A stretch of DNA of 16,713 bases from Actinomycetota bacterium (GCA_004366195.1 SIRV01000024.1:1-16713), one strand, 5' to 3'. Positions 8,337-15,283 are shown, counted from the first letter of the stretch. Made by a program: numbers and translations. The notes: generated by a model not told the origin, from the letters alone.

Positions 8337-10018
8337 CGCCTGGCCTCCGGGAGGCACGGGAGGCGCGCGAGCATGTCGGTGGGGATCACGGCGGAGAAGA
8401 ACGGCTCGTTCCGCTCGCGCTCGGGAAGCGGGGCGCCCCCCTCCGCCGCGCCCTGGCCTTGCGTGTAGGCGAGGAGCCACCGCGCGATCTCGCCTACCGT
8501 GTACCCGCTCGCGCGCATCGCGTCCTCGTCCAGGTAGATCTGGCTCGTGCGGACGGCCGCGAACACCGGGCGATCGGTGGTCGACGGGAAGGCGGCCTCG
8601 AGATCGGCCTGGAGCTCCCGCGGGGTGACCTGGAAGGCCCCCGAGACCTTCGGGTCGAACTGGGCCCCGTGGTCGGCGGTGAGGACGAGCACGTAGTTCC
8701 CGCGCCCGACCACCCGGTCGAGGAACCGGACGAAGTCCCCCAGGGCCGCGTCCTGCCACCGCAGCGTGTCCCGCATCTCCGGGCTGTTCACGCTCCAGAT
8801 GTGGCTCACGTGGTCGATGGCCTTGAAGTTGATGAACAGGAGGTCCGGCACGTCGTCGGCGCCGAAGCCCTCGCGGGTGATGACCTCCTCGACCATGCGC
8901 TCCTGGTAGGGGATCCTGGCCGGCGTCGCCCACCCGCCCTCGTACTGCTGGATCGAGTTGTCGCGCCACCGACCGTCGAGCGCGCCGTCCGCGCGGTCCA
9001 CCGCCTCCGTGTACGCGGAGAGCGGCGGCAGGTCGTTCACGTAGGCGGGGAACCGGAAGAACGGACGGTTCTTCCCCTGCAGGTTCCAGATGGTGCCCTC
9101 CGCGCCCTCGTTGTCCGCCTCGGAGGGCACGCGGAGCACCGCGATGTCCCGGTCCCCGCCGCCCCAGCCCGCGCCGTGGCTCATCATGTTCAGGTGCCAG
9201 GTGACGCTGGCGAGGCCCCCGACCAGCGGGCGGTTGCCCATCGCCCGGTCGTACAGGTCGCCGAGGGTCGGGCGCAGGAGGAGCTGGGGGCCGAGCGCCC
9301 CGGCCCTCACGATCTCGTCCCCCACGAAGAACTCGGCGTCGGTCTGGCCGGTATGCATCGGGTACAGGCCGGTCCCGATCGTCGCGTGCGTCGCCGGGGT
9401 GATGGACGGCGAGGACCCGACCTCCGCGTGCGTGTACCACACCCCCTTGGGGATCAGCGCCCTGAGCTCCGGCCAGTCCTCGGGGAACGCGTCGAGGACG
9501 CTCATCCCGCCGGCATCCCACACGAGCGTCACGATGAGCCGCGGAGGCGTCGAGGGCGCCGGGATCTCGGGGAGCGCCCGTCCGTCCACCGGAGGGAGAT
9601 CGAACCCGAGGAGCTTGGCTTGGGTCGGGGCGATGTCCGCGATGGAGGCCGGTCGATCGACCGAGCCGCGCGCCGGCACGATACCCGGCCCGTACCAGAA
9701 CAGGGGCACGTCCTGCAGGTAGTCCCACGGGCCGGAGTGGGGGAAGTTGGTCCCGAGGAAGTTCGGCTCCCGGGGGACGAGGAGGATCTGCCCCGATCGT
9801 GCCGGGAAGGTCCCCCGCCAGATCCGGAGCAGGTACCGGTGGGGCAGCGAGCAGGCGGCCCTCGCGAGCGCCCCCGGCGCGAGCTCCACGGCAGAGGGGC
9901 TCGGCACGCCCGACGGGCCGGGAGCCTCCGCGCCCCGCGCCGTGCAGGCACCGAGGGCGAGGGCGAGGACGAGGGCGAGCGCAGGCCTCGGTTCCCGTCC
10001 GCCCCGCCGCCGGATCAC
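8333..10018 (-). CDS. Secreted lipoprotein of the alkaline-phosphatase superfamily, PafA-like, circularly permuted (copy 2 of 3)
   Basis: Seen: 561 aa. Classic lipobox LGAC (residues 22-25, Cys25). Block order is the same as in its neighbours: conserved Cys56, ARSGQILLV, His94 in FPHSGPWDY, VPLFWYGPG (104-112), DIAPTQAKLLGF (128-139), then VWDAGG with Asp168, Thr207 nucleophile in ITPATHATIGTG, DLYDRAMGNRPLVG, WGGGDRD, VNDLPP, DGRWRDN, IDHVSH and TADHG, and near the C-terminus QIYLDEDAM as in PafA. It ends with LPCLPEARR. The length is close to that of PafA, so this is a rearranged rather than an extended protein. Start is GTG at 10018, overlapping the upstream TGA by four bases (GTGA), which implies translational coupling. 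Closest by eye to copy 1. Substrate unknown. Confidence 0.9.
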   Translation of the reverse strand: MIRRRGGREPRPALALVLALALGACTARGAEAPGPSGVPSPSAVELAPGALARAACSLPHRYLLRIWRGTFPARSGQILLVPREPNFLGTNFPHSGPWDYLQDVPLFWYGPGIVPARGSVDRPASIADIAPTQAKLLGFDLPPVDGRALPEIPAPSTPPRLIVTLVWDAGGMSVLDAFPEDWPELRALIPKGVWYTHAEVGSSPSITPATHATIGTGLYPMHTGQTDAEFFVGDEIVRAGALGPQLLLRPTLGDLYDRAMGNRPLVGGLASVTWHLNMMSHGAGWGGGDRDIAVLRVPSEADNEGAEGTIWNLQGKNRPFFRFPAYVNDLPPLSAYTEAVDRADGALDGRWRDNSIQQYEGGWATPARIPYQERMVEEVITREGFGADDVPDLLFINFKAIDHVSHIWSVNSPEMRDTLRWQDAALGDFVRFLDRVVGRGNYVLVLTADHGAQFDPKVSGAFQVTPRELQADLEAAFPSTTDRPVFAAVRTSQIYLDEDAMRASGYTVGEIARWLLAYTQGQGAAEGGAPLPERERNEPFFSAVIPTDMLARLPCLPEARR

Positions 10019-11679
10019 GCGCGCGCCTCCGGCAGGCACGGCAGCCGCGCCAGCAGGCTCGAGGGGAAGGCGGCCTGGAAGATGGGGTCGTCGGCCTCCT
10101 CGGGGGGCAGCGGCGCGCTCGAGACGTCCCCCTTGGTGAGGCCCATCACCCACCGGGCCACGTCCTCCAGCGTGTGCCCGTTCTGACGCAGCTCGGCCTC
10201 GTCGATGAAGATCTGGGTCGGCTGCACCATCTGCACGACGCGGCGGTCGTCCCCGTCCGTGTCGAACGCCCCGTTGATCCCGTTCGCCAGCGCGATCGAG
10301 GGGACCGCGAACGCGCCGCTCACCTCGGGGTCGTGGATCGCTCCGTGATCGGCGGTGAGGACGAGCACCCACCGCCCCCTGCCCACCTCACGGTCGAGGA
10401 ACCGCACGAGGTCGCGGAGGGCCGCGTCCTCGGCCCGGACCGCGTCCTGCATCTCGGGGCTGTTCACCGTCCAGACGTGGCTGATGTAGTCGATCATCTT
10501 GTGGTTCACGAACAGGAGGTCGGGCACCTCGTCGGCTCCGAAGCCCTCGCGGCGGATGATGGTCTGGAGCACGCGGGCCTGGTACGGGATCCGGGCGGGG
10601 GTCTCGAACCCCTGCAGGAGCTGGGCGATGTCGTTGTCCCGCCATCGCCCGTCGATCCGACCGTCGGCGGCGTCCACCGCGCGCACGTCCTCCTCGAACC
10701 CCGGGACGTCGTTCAGGTACGGGGGGAAGCGGTAGAAGTGCTGCAGGCGGGGAGGGAGGTTCCACTCGAAACCCTCCTCGCCGAGGGTCTCGGCCTCCAG
10801 CCTCTGCCGGACGGCCGCGATGTCGCGGTCGCCGCCGCCCCACGCCGCGCCGTGCCCCATCATCCCGAGGTGGATCGAGACCGTGCCCAGCATCCCGACC
10901 AGCGGCCGGTTGCCCATCGCGCGGTCGTACAGATCCGCGAGCGTCGGCTCGATCAGGTAGACCGGACCCGCCTCCCACGGCGTCACGATCCTCCCGCCGA
11001 TACGCATGCGATGCCCCACGATGCCGTGGTGATCGGGGAAGGCTCCCGTCCCGATGGTCGCGTGGGTCTGCGCGGTGCTCGTCGGGGTCGTCCCCACCGT
11101 CGCGTTCGTGTACCAGGCGCCCCGCGGGATGAGCGACCGCAGGAAGGGCCAGTCGTTCGGCCACCGCTCCAGCACGTTCATCCCCGCCGCGTCCCACACC
11201 ATCGTGACGACGAGGCGCGGCGGCGTGGGGTTCCCGGCGATGGCCTCCACCATCGGCGCGCCGTCCGGGGCGTCGAAGGGGAACCCGAGGAGCTCGGCTT
11301 GGGTCGGCGCGATCCCGGCGAGCGTGACGGGGCGGTCCACCTCCCCCACGGGCGCGATGTGGCCGGGGCCGTACCAGAACATCGGGATCCGCTGCGTGTA
11401 GTCCCACGGCCCCACGTGCGGCAGCCCGGATCCCACGTAGTTGGGCTCGATGGGGAGGATCTGCAGCTCGGGGCTGCGGTCGGCGCGGTTGCCCCGCCAC
11501 GTCCGGAGCAACCACTCGTGGGGCAGGGAGCACGCCACCTGGACCAGGTCTCCGCTCGCCGCAGGGGCGGAGCTCGGGGAGGGGCTCGCGGCGGAGGCCT
11601 CCGGCCGCGCGCAGGCGGCGGCGAGCGCGGCCAGGCCGGCGAGGAGCGCGAGGGAACGGATGAGCGTCGAGGTTCGCAT
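10015..11679 (-). CDS. Secreted lipoprotein of the alkaline-phosphatase superfamily, PafA-like, circularly permuted (copy 1 of 3, first gene of the run)
   Basis: Seen: 554 aa from ATG 11679. Lipoprotein signal LAALAAAC with Cys23, then a Ser/Ala/Pro-rich linker to about 44. Active-site set: His88 (LPHVGPWDY), Asp163 (VWDAAG), Thr202 nucleophile (STAQTHATIGTG), Asp397 and His401 (IDYISH), Asp444 and His445 (TADHG), which is the complete two-metal set of the superfamily. Family knowledge: in PafA the block equivalent to His88 lies at the C-terminal end, whereas here it precedes Asp163. The C-terminus is LPCLPEARA. The Shine-Dalgarno match is weak. A candidate extended -10 lies about 18 bases upstream. 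Divergent from the degenerate paralogue at 11751. As the first gene it probably sets transcription of the whole minus-strand run. It could be a phosphomonoesterase, phosphodiesterase or transferase. Confidence 0.9.
   Translation of the reverse strand: MRTSTLIRSLALLAGLAALAAACARPEASAASPSPSSAPAASGDLVQVACSLPHEWLLRTWRGNRADRSPELQILPIEPNYVGSGLPHVGPWDYTQRIPMFWYGPGHIAPVGEVDRPVTLAGIAPTQAELLGFPFDAPDGAPMVEAIAGNPTPPRLVVTMVWDAAGMNVLERWPNDWPFLRSLIPRGAWYTNATVGTTPTSTAQTHATIGTGAFPDHHGIVGHRMRIGGRIVTPWEAGPVYLIEPTLADLYDRAMGNRPLVGMLGTVSIHLGMMGHGAAWGGGDRDIAAVRQRLEAETLGEEGFEWNLPPRLQHFYRFPPYLNDVPGFEEDVRAVDAADGRIDGRWRDNDIAQLLQGFETPARIPYQARVLQTIIRREGFGADEVPDLLFVNHKMIDYISHVWTVNSPEMQDAVRAEDAALRDLVRFLDREVGRGRWVLVLTADHGAIHDPEVSGAFAVPSIALANGINGAFDTDGDDRRVVQMVQPTQIFIDEAELRQNGHTLEDVARWVMGLTKGDVSSAPLPPEEADDPIFQAAFPSSLLARLPCLPEARA
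10018..10041 (-). repeat. 24-bp repeat shared by the 3' ends of hydrolase copies 1 and 3 (second copy)
   Basis: Second copy of the repeat at 6657-6680. It lies at the 3' end of copy 1 and includes the end of the GTGA overlap region. Identity at base level despite wide divergence elsewhere fits either recent conversion of the tail or strong constraint. Confidence 0.6.
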
Positions 11680-11697
11680 GGCCTGAGACGGGCCCCC

Positions 11698-11706
11698 ACG
11701 ATAGCA
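11698..11706 (-). promoter_or_regulatory. Candidate extended -10 promoter for the minus-strand hydrolase operon
   Basis: The minus strand reads TGC followed by TATCGT, a TGn-TANNNT extended -10, ending 18 bases before ATG 11679. A start point about 7 bases downstream would leave a leader of about 12 bases. I see no convincing -35 hexamer, as is common for extended -10 promoters. Single-site evidence only. Confidence 0.4.
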
Positions 11707-11737
11707 GGGGCCGTCCGTGCACCGAGGCGGCGCGCGG

Positions 11738-11743
11738 TAGGGT
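11738..11743 (+). promoter_or_regulatory. Candidate -10 (TAGGGT) giving a leaderless GTG start at 11751
   Basis: TAGGGT fits TANNNT and is followed by exactly seven bases before GTG 11751. That is the spacing expected when transcription starts on the first base of the start codon, a common arrangement in actinobacteria. It lies 35 bases from the opposing -10, so the two promoters would share about 70 bases. No clear -35 is visible. Confidence 0.35.
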
Positions 11744-11750
11744 GACGGCC

Positions 11751-13079
11751 GTGGTGTCCGGGCGCCGCCTGCTCGTCCTCCTGACCGCCCTGGCCGCGCT
11801 CGCCGTCCCCGCCGCCGCGCTCCGAGCGCTCTGCGTCGGCAACGCCTGCCCGAGCGCCGCGCCGCCCGCTCGGGTGCCGTTCTGCGGGCTGCCGGAGGGG
11901 CTGCGGTCCCTCCTCGCGAACGGGTTCCGGGAGGGACGGTCCCCCGACGTCCTCGCCGTCGCGGCCGGGCCGCCGCCGTCCACCGTGGTGGACGGCCTCC
12001 GCGTCCCGTGGCCGACGACGGACGCGGCGAGCGCGGACCCACGCGTCCCGCTCGCGATGGCCGGGCCAGGGATCCGTCCGGCCACCCGCCTTCCCGCAGG
12101 GGTCACGCTCGACCGGGTCGCGCCGACCCTCGCCGCGCTCCTCGGTTTCGAGCGCCCCTTCCCCGAGGTCCGCTCCGGCACCCCGCTCGACCTCCCCCCG
12201 GCCCACGTGGCTCGTCCCCCGCGCCTCGTGCTCCTCGTGGCCTGGAAGGGGGTCGGCACCGCCGACCTCGAGGCCCGGCCGGACGCGTGGCCCTTCCTCG
12301 CCTCGCTGCTCGAGGAGGGGGCCGGGACGCTGGAGGCCGAGACGGGGTCCCTGCCGCTCGACCCCGCCGCGGTCCTCACGACCATCGGGACCGGCGGCCT
12401 CCCCTTCCAGCACGGCACGACCGGCGCGCTGGTCCGCAACGACGAAGGCCAGGTCGTCGAGGCCTTCGGCCCCGGGAGCCCCACCCACGTGATCGCGACC
12501 CTCGCCGACGACCTCGAGGAGCGCGACCCTCGGACCCTGGTCGGCCTGGTGGGGACCGACCCGACGGACCGCGGGCTCGTCGGCGGCGGCTGGTACCCGG
12601 ACGAGGACCCCGTGGACGAGATCCTGGGGGACCCCGCGGCCGCCCCGCTCGCGGCGCGGACCCACCTGGAGACCGGCTACGGGGCCGACCCCGTTCCCGA
12701 CGTGCTCGGCGTCGCCCTCCGTGGCGGCCTGCGGCGGCTGGATCGCTGGACACGCCGCATCGTGACGTCGGCGCGGAAGGCGACCGGGGGTGACGTCCTC
12801 GTCGCGGTCGCGGGGACCGGCTCCGCCCCGGCCGCCCCCTCGGCCGCGCCGTCGGAGACCGTCGTCGGAGCCGTGGAGGAGGCGGTGCCCGGCGACGTCC
12901 CGGTCGTGGCCGCCGAGGTCCCCGGCGGCCTGTTCCTCGACCAGGACGCCCTCACCGAGCTCGGGATCACCGGCCAGGCGGCCGTCGACGCCCTGCTCAG
13001 CCTGGCGACGCCGACGGGTGAGAGGATGTTCGCCGACGCCTTCCAGGGGTTCGCCGTGACCTTCGCCCGGTACTGCTGA
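11751..13079 (+). CDS. Catalytically dead paralogue of the permuted alkaline-phosphatase-like lipoproteins (secreted pseudoenzyme)
   Basis: Seen: 442 aa with an N-terminal hydrophobic signal segment (about 5-24) but no good lipobox. It follows the same permuted order as the three enzymes opposite: FCGLP (44-48), VPLAMAGPG (99-107), VAPTLAALLGF (123-133), LLVAWKGVG (161-169), TTIGTGGLPFQHG (210-222), a shortened middle, VPDVLGVAL, VLVAVAGTG, GLFLDQDAL and a final Cys442. Every catalytic position is changed: the His becomes Thr, Asp becomes Lys166, the Thr nucleophile falls at Pro205 or Asp204, Asp/His of the DxxxH motif become Leu/Asp, and TADHG becomes VAGTG. The frame is intact and long, so it is probably a working non-enzyme rather than a decayed gene. 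GTG 11742 and 11754 are alternative starts. The stop overlaps the permease start by one base (TGATG). Role unknown; binding or regulation is inferred. Confidence 0.85.
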   Translation: MVSGRRLLVLLTALAALAVPAAALRALCVGNACPSAAPPARVPFCGLPEGLRSLLANGFREGRSPDVLAVAAGPPPSTVVDGLRVPWPTTDAASADPRVPLAMAGPGIRPATRLPAGVTLDRVAPTLAALLGFERPFPEVRSGTPLDLPPAHVARPPRLVLLVAWKGVGTADLEARPDAWPFLASLLEEGAGTLEAETGSLPLDPAAVLTTIGTGGLPFQHGTTGALVRNDEGQVVEAFGPGSPTHVIATLADDLEERDPRTLVGLVGTDPTDRGLVGGGWYPDEDPVDEILGDPAAAPLAARTHLETGYGADPVPDVLGVALRGGLRRLDRWTRRIVTSARKATGGDVLVAVAGTGSAPAAPSAAPSETVVGAVEEAVPGDVPVVAAEVPGGLFLDQDALTELGITGQAAVDALLSLATPTGERMFADAFQGFAVTFARYC

Positions 13080-14107
13080 TGCGCGCCGCCGAGGAGATCC
13101 GCGTCCCGAGCCTTCCGGCCCGGGCGCCGCGCGCGGCGACGGGTCGGACGGCCCTCGCGGTGCTCGCCTGCCTGGCTGGCCTCGTCGTCCTGGTGCGCCT
13201 CGGCCAGCCACAGCGCCTGGCCTGGGCCCAGGCGGCGTTCATCATCTTCGGCTCCATCCTCATCCAGGCCCTCCCGTTCGTCGTGATCGGCGCCACGACC
13301 TCGGCGCTCATCGAGGTCCTCGTGCCCCTCGGGACGCTCGAGCGCCTGGCCCGGCTCCCGCGGCCGCTCCGGCTCCCCGCGGCGGCCCTCGCCGGCGTGG
13401 CCATGCCGATCTGCGAGTGCGGGTCGGTGCCGGTCGCGCGACGCCTGGTCGCCAAGGGCCTTCCCCCCTCGGCGGCCATCGCGTTCATGCTGGCCGCCCC
13501 CGTGGTGAACCCGGTGGTGATCGCCTCGACCGCCGTCGCCTACCGGGGACGGGACGTCCTCTGGCTCATCGTCGGCGGGCGGTTCCTCCTCGGCGCCCTC
13601 GTGGCGATCGCGGTGGGGTGGACGGCGGGCGCCGCCGCCCCCGAATCGCTCCTGCGCCCCAGCCCGGTTGGCGACCACGAGGCCGTCGAGCTCGGCCGGC
13701 CGGAGCCCAGGTGGCGCCGGTTCTTCCTGCACCTCGGCGGCGACTTCCTCTTCATGGGTCGCTACCTGGTCCTCGGGGCGACCCTCGCGGCGCTCGTGCA
13801 GACGTTCCTGCCCGCCTCGTGGGTCTCGCGCCTGGCCTCGACACCGGTGCTCGGGATCGCGGCGATGATGGTCCTCGCCGCGCTCCTCTCCCTGTGCTCG
13901 GAGTCGGACGCCTTCGTCGCGGCCTCCTTCACCCCGTTCGGTCCCGCCGCACAGCTCGCGTTCCTCGTCTTCGGGCCGATGGTCGACCTGAAGCTCACGG
14001 CGCTGTACGCCGGGACGTTCCGAAGCGACCTCGCGCGGACCATCGTGATCGCGGCCTTCGCCGCCACGCTCGTCGCGGCGATGTGGGTCCAGGTGGCGAC
14101 GGGATGA
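13079..14107 (+). CDS. Permease of the YraQ/UPF0718 (DUF318, COG0701) family
   Basis: Seen: 342 aa with about eight membrane segments and the two family signatures: MPICECGSVPVARRL with Cys112 and Cys114, and LSLCSESDAFVAASF with Cys273, Glu275 and Asp277. A cytoplasmic linker near 190-215 separates the two halves. Family knowledge: these inner-membrane permeases are widespread, poorly characterised and often encoded with a TIGR03943 protein, as in the Bacillus ycgR-ycgQ pair. Some are linked to metal or metalloid export, and the conserved Cys/acid residues suit a soft-metal substrate. The gene overlaps its upstream neighbour by one base (TGATG) and its downstream partner by four (ATGA), so all three products are probably made together. 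Substrate not determinable. Confidence 0.9.
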   Translation: MRAAEEIRVPSLPARAPRAATGRTALAVLACLAGLVVLVRLGQPQRLAWAQAAFIIFGSILIQALPFVVIGATTSALIEVLVPLGTLERLARLPRPLRLPAAALAGVAMPICECGSVPVARRLVAKGLPPSAAIAFMLAAPVVNPVVIASTAVAYRGRDVLWLIVGGRFLLGALVAIAVGWTAGAAAPESLLRPSPVGDHEAVELGRPEPRWRRFFLHLGGDFLFMGRYLVLGATLAALVQTFLPASWVSRLASTPVLGIAAMMVLAALLSLCSESDAFVAASFTPFGPAAQLAFLVFGPMVDLKLTALYAGTFRSDLARTIVIAAFAATLVAAMWVQVATG

Positions 14108-14841
14108 CCGGGGTCGCGCGCACCCTCGCGCGCCGGGCCGAGCGACGGCCGAGCCCGGCTCGCCTTGCGGGCGCCGCCGTCCTCGGCGCCTGGGCGGGCC
14201 TGTTCTGGTGGCTCCTCGCCTCGGGTCGCGACGCGCTCTACCTCTCGGAGCGGACGCGATGGGTGGTGCCGGTCGGCGCGTCCCTCCTGTCGCTCGCGGC
14301 CCTCGGGCGTTTCGCGACGTCCCGGACGACGCGCCCCGAGGCGATCGGACGGCGGGAGGCCTGGATCATGGGCGCGGTCGTGGCCCCCGTGGTGCTCCTC
14401 GCGAGCCTCCCCCCGGCCACGCTCGGGCAGTTCTCCGCCGGGACCCGGTCCAGCGTGGCGAGCGCCGGAGTGCTCGGCTCCCGGGAGATGGGCTCGGGAG
14501 CCCTTACCCTCGTGGACGTGGCGGCGGCGCAGACCACGCCCGAGGGCGAGCGGGCCCTCGCCGCGCGCGCCGGCGAGACCGTGGACCTCGTGGGGTTCGT
14601 CGTCCGCTACCCCGACACCCCCGCCGACGAGCTGCTCCTCACCCGCTACGTCGTGACCTGCTGCGTGGCCGACGCGACGATCGCCCAGGTCCGGGTGGTG
14701 AACGTGACGCCCGGCCGGTTCCGGCCGAACGACTGGGTCCGGGTGGTGGGGACGATCTACCCGATCGGTCGGGAGGTCATCGTGGACGCCCGCTCCGTGG
14801 AGCCCGTCGAGCGCCCCGACCGCCCCTACCTCACCCCGTAG
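14104..14841 (+). CDS. TIGR03943-family (YcgQ-like) permease partner
   Basis: Seen: 245 aa. There are about three TM segments near 21-40, 54-70 and 88-108. A C-terminal soluble domain follows with the family hallmark TCCVADA (Cys186-Cys187) and a beta-rich, OB-like stretch (VDLVGFVVRYPD, later NDWVRVVGTIYPIGREVIVDARSVEP). Family knowledge: TIGR03943 proteins (COG3689) occur next to COG0701 permeases and are thought to form a two-component membrane system. ATG 14104 overlaps the permease stop (ATGA). The TAG at 14839-14841 lies inside the 3' end of the convergent Fur-type gene, with 11 bases of tail-to-tail overlap, so no terminator fits between them. The proximity to znu genes suggests a metal link, which is an inference. 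Confidence 0.87.
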   Translation: MTGVARTLARRAERRPSPARLAGAAVLGAWAGLFWWLLASGRDALYLSERTRWVVPVGASLLSLAALGRFATSRTTRPEAIGRREAWIMGAVVAPVVLLASLPPATLGQFSAGTRSSVASAGVLGSREMGSGALTLVDVAAAQTTPEGERALAARAGETVDLVGFVVRYPDTPADELLLTRYVVTCCVADATIAQVRVVNVTPGRFRPNDWVRVVGTIYPIGREVIVDARSVEPVERPDRPYLTP

Positions 14842-15283
14842 GCGCCTCGCCCGCGCACGAGCCACAGGTCCCGACGAGGTCCAGACGATGGGCGAGGCCC
14901 CGGAAGCCCGCCCGGCGGGCGGCCGCCGCGAGGACCCGCTCGACCTGGTGCTCGAGCGCCTCCGGGACCGTCACGTCCTCGACCGCCCCGCAGGCGCGAC
15001 ACACCAGGTGATGGTGGTGGGCGGTGAGATCCTCCGCGAGCTCGAAGCGGGCGGCCCCGCCCTCGGTGAGCACGCGGCGCACGACGCCCGCCCGCTCCAG
15101 CACCGCCAGGTTCCGGTAGATCGAGCTCTGAGGGAGCCCCGCTCCGGCGACGAGCTCGGCGATGGGGGCCGGCCGACGGGCCCGCCGGAGCACCTCGACG
15201 AGCTTCCGACGCTTGGCCGTGTACCGCTGCCCCAACGCCCGGAGCCGCTCCTCGACCGCCGGGTGGACCTCGGCCGACCTCAC
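14831..15283 (-). CDS. zur: Fur-family metalloregulator, probably Zur
   Basis: Seen: 150 aa. A winged-helix DNA-binding part (about 18-70: RYTAKRRKLVEVL, then the recognition-helix region PQSSIYRNLAVLERAGVV) is followed by the Fur metal/dimer domain: AHHHHLVCRACG (His89-His92, Cys95, Cys98) and a second CxxC (Cys140, Cys143). The two CxxC pairs form the structural zinc site of the family, and the His cluster belongs to the sensing site. The zinc assignment rests on position: the GTG start overlaps the znuB stop by four bases (GTGA), so it is the third gene of a znuC-znuB-regulator operon. Known role: a Zn-bound repressor of uptake genes. A Fur or PerR role is less likely in this setting. No operator is visible, because the operon promoter lies beyond the window. 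Confidence 0.9.
   Translation of the reverse strand: MRSAEVHPAVEERLRALGQRYTAKRRKLVEVLRRARRPAPIAELVAGAGLPQSSIYRNLAVLERAGVVRRVLTEGGAARFELAEDLTAHHHHLVCRACGAVEDVTVPEALEHQVERVLAAAARRAGFRGLAHRLDLVGTCGSCAGEAPTG

Noticed and set aside
6645..9728. Hydrolase copy 3 as a 1027-residue protein starting at 9728
   Set aside because: The extra N-terminal part is out-of-frame shadow of copy 2. A lipoprotein signal and the GTGA overlap place the start at 8336.
11751..13079. Plus-strand hydrolase-like gene as a decayed pseudogene
   Set aside because: There is no internal stop or frameshift, structural motifs and both terminal cysteines are kept, and it is coupled to the next gene, so a functional pseudoenzyme fits better.
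11178..13211. Minus-strand open frame of about 677 codons spanning the divergent promoter
   Set aside because: Its sequence is low complexity, and it runs antisense to the pseudoenzyme and out of frame through copy 1.
14820..14850. Bidirectional terminator between the convergent operons
   Set aside because: The two coding regions overlap by 11 bases and no stem-loop with a T-run is visible.
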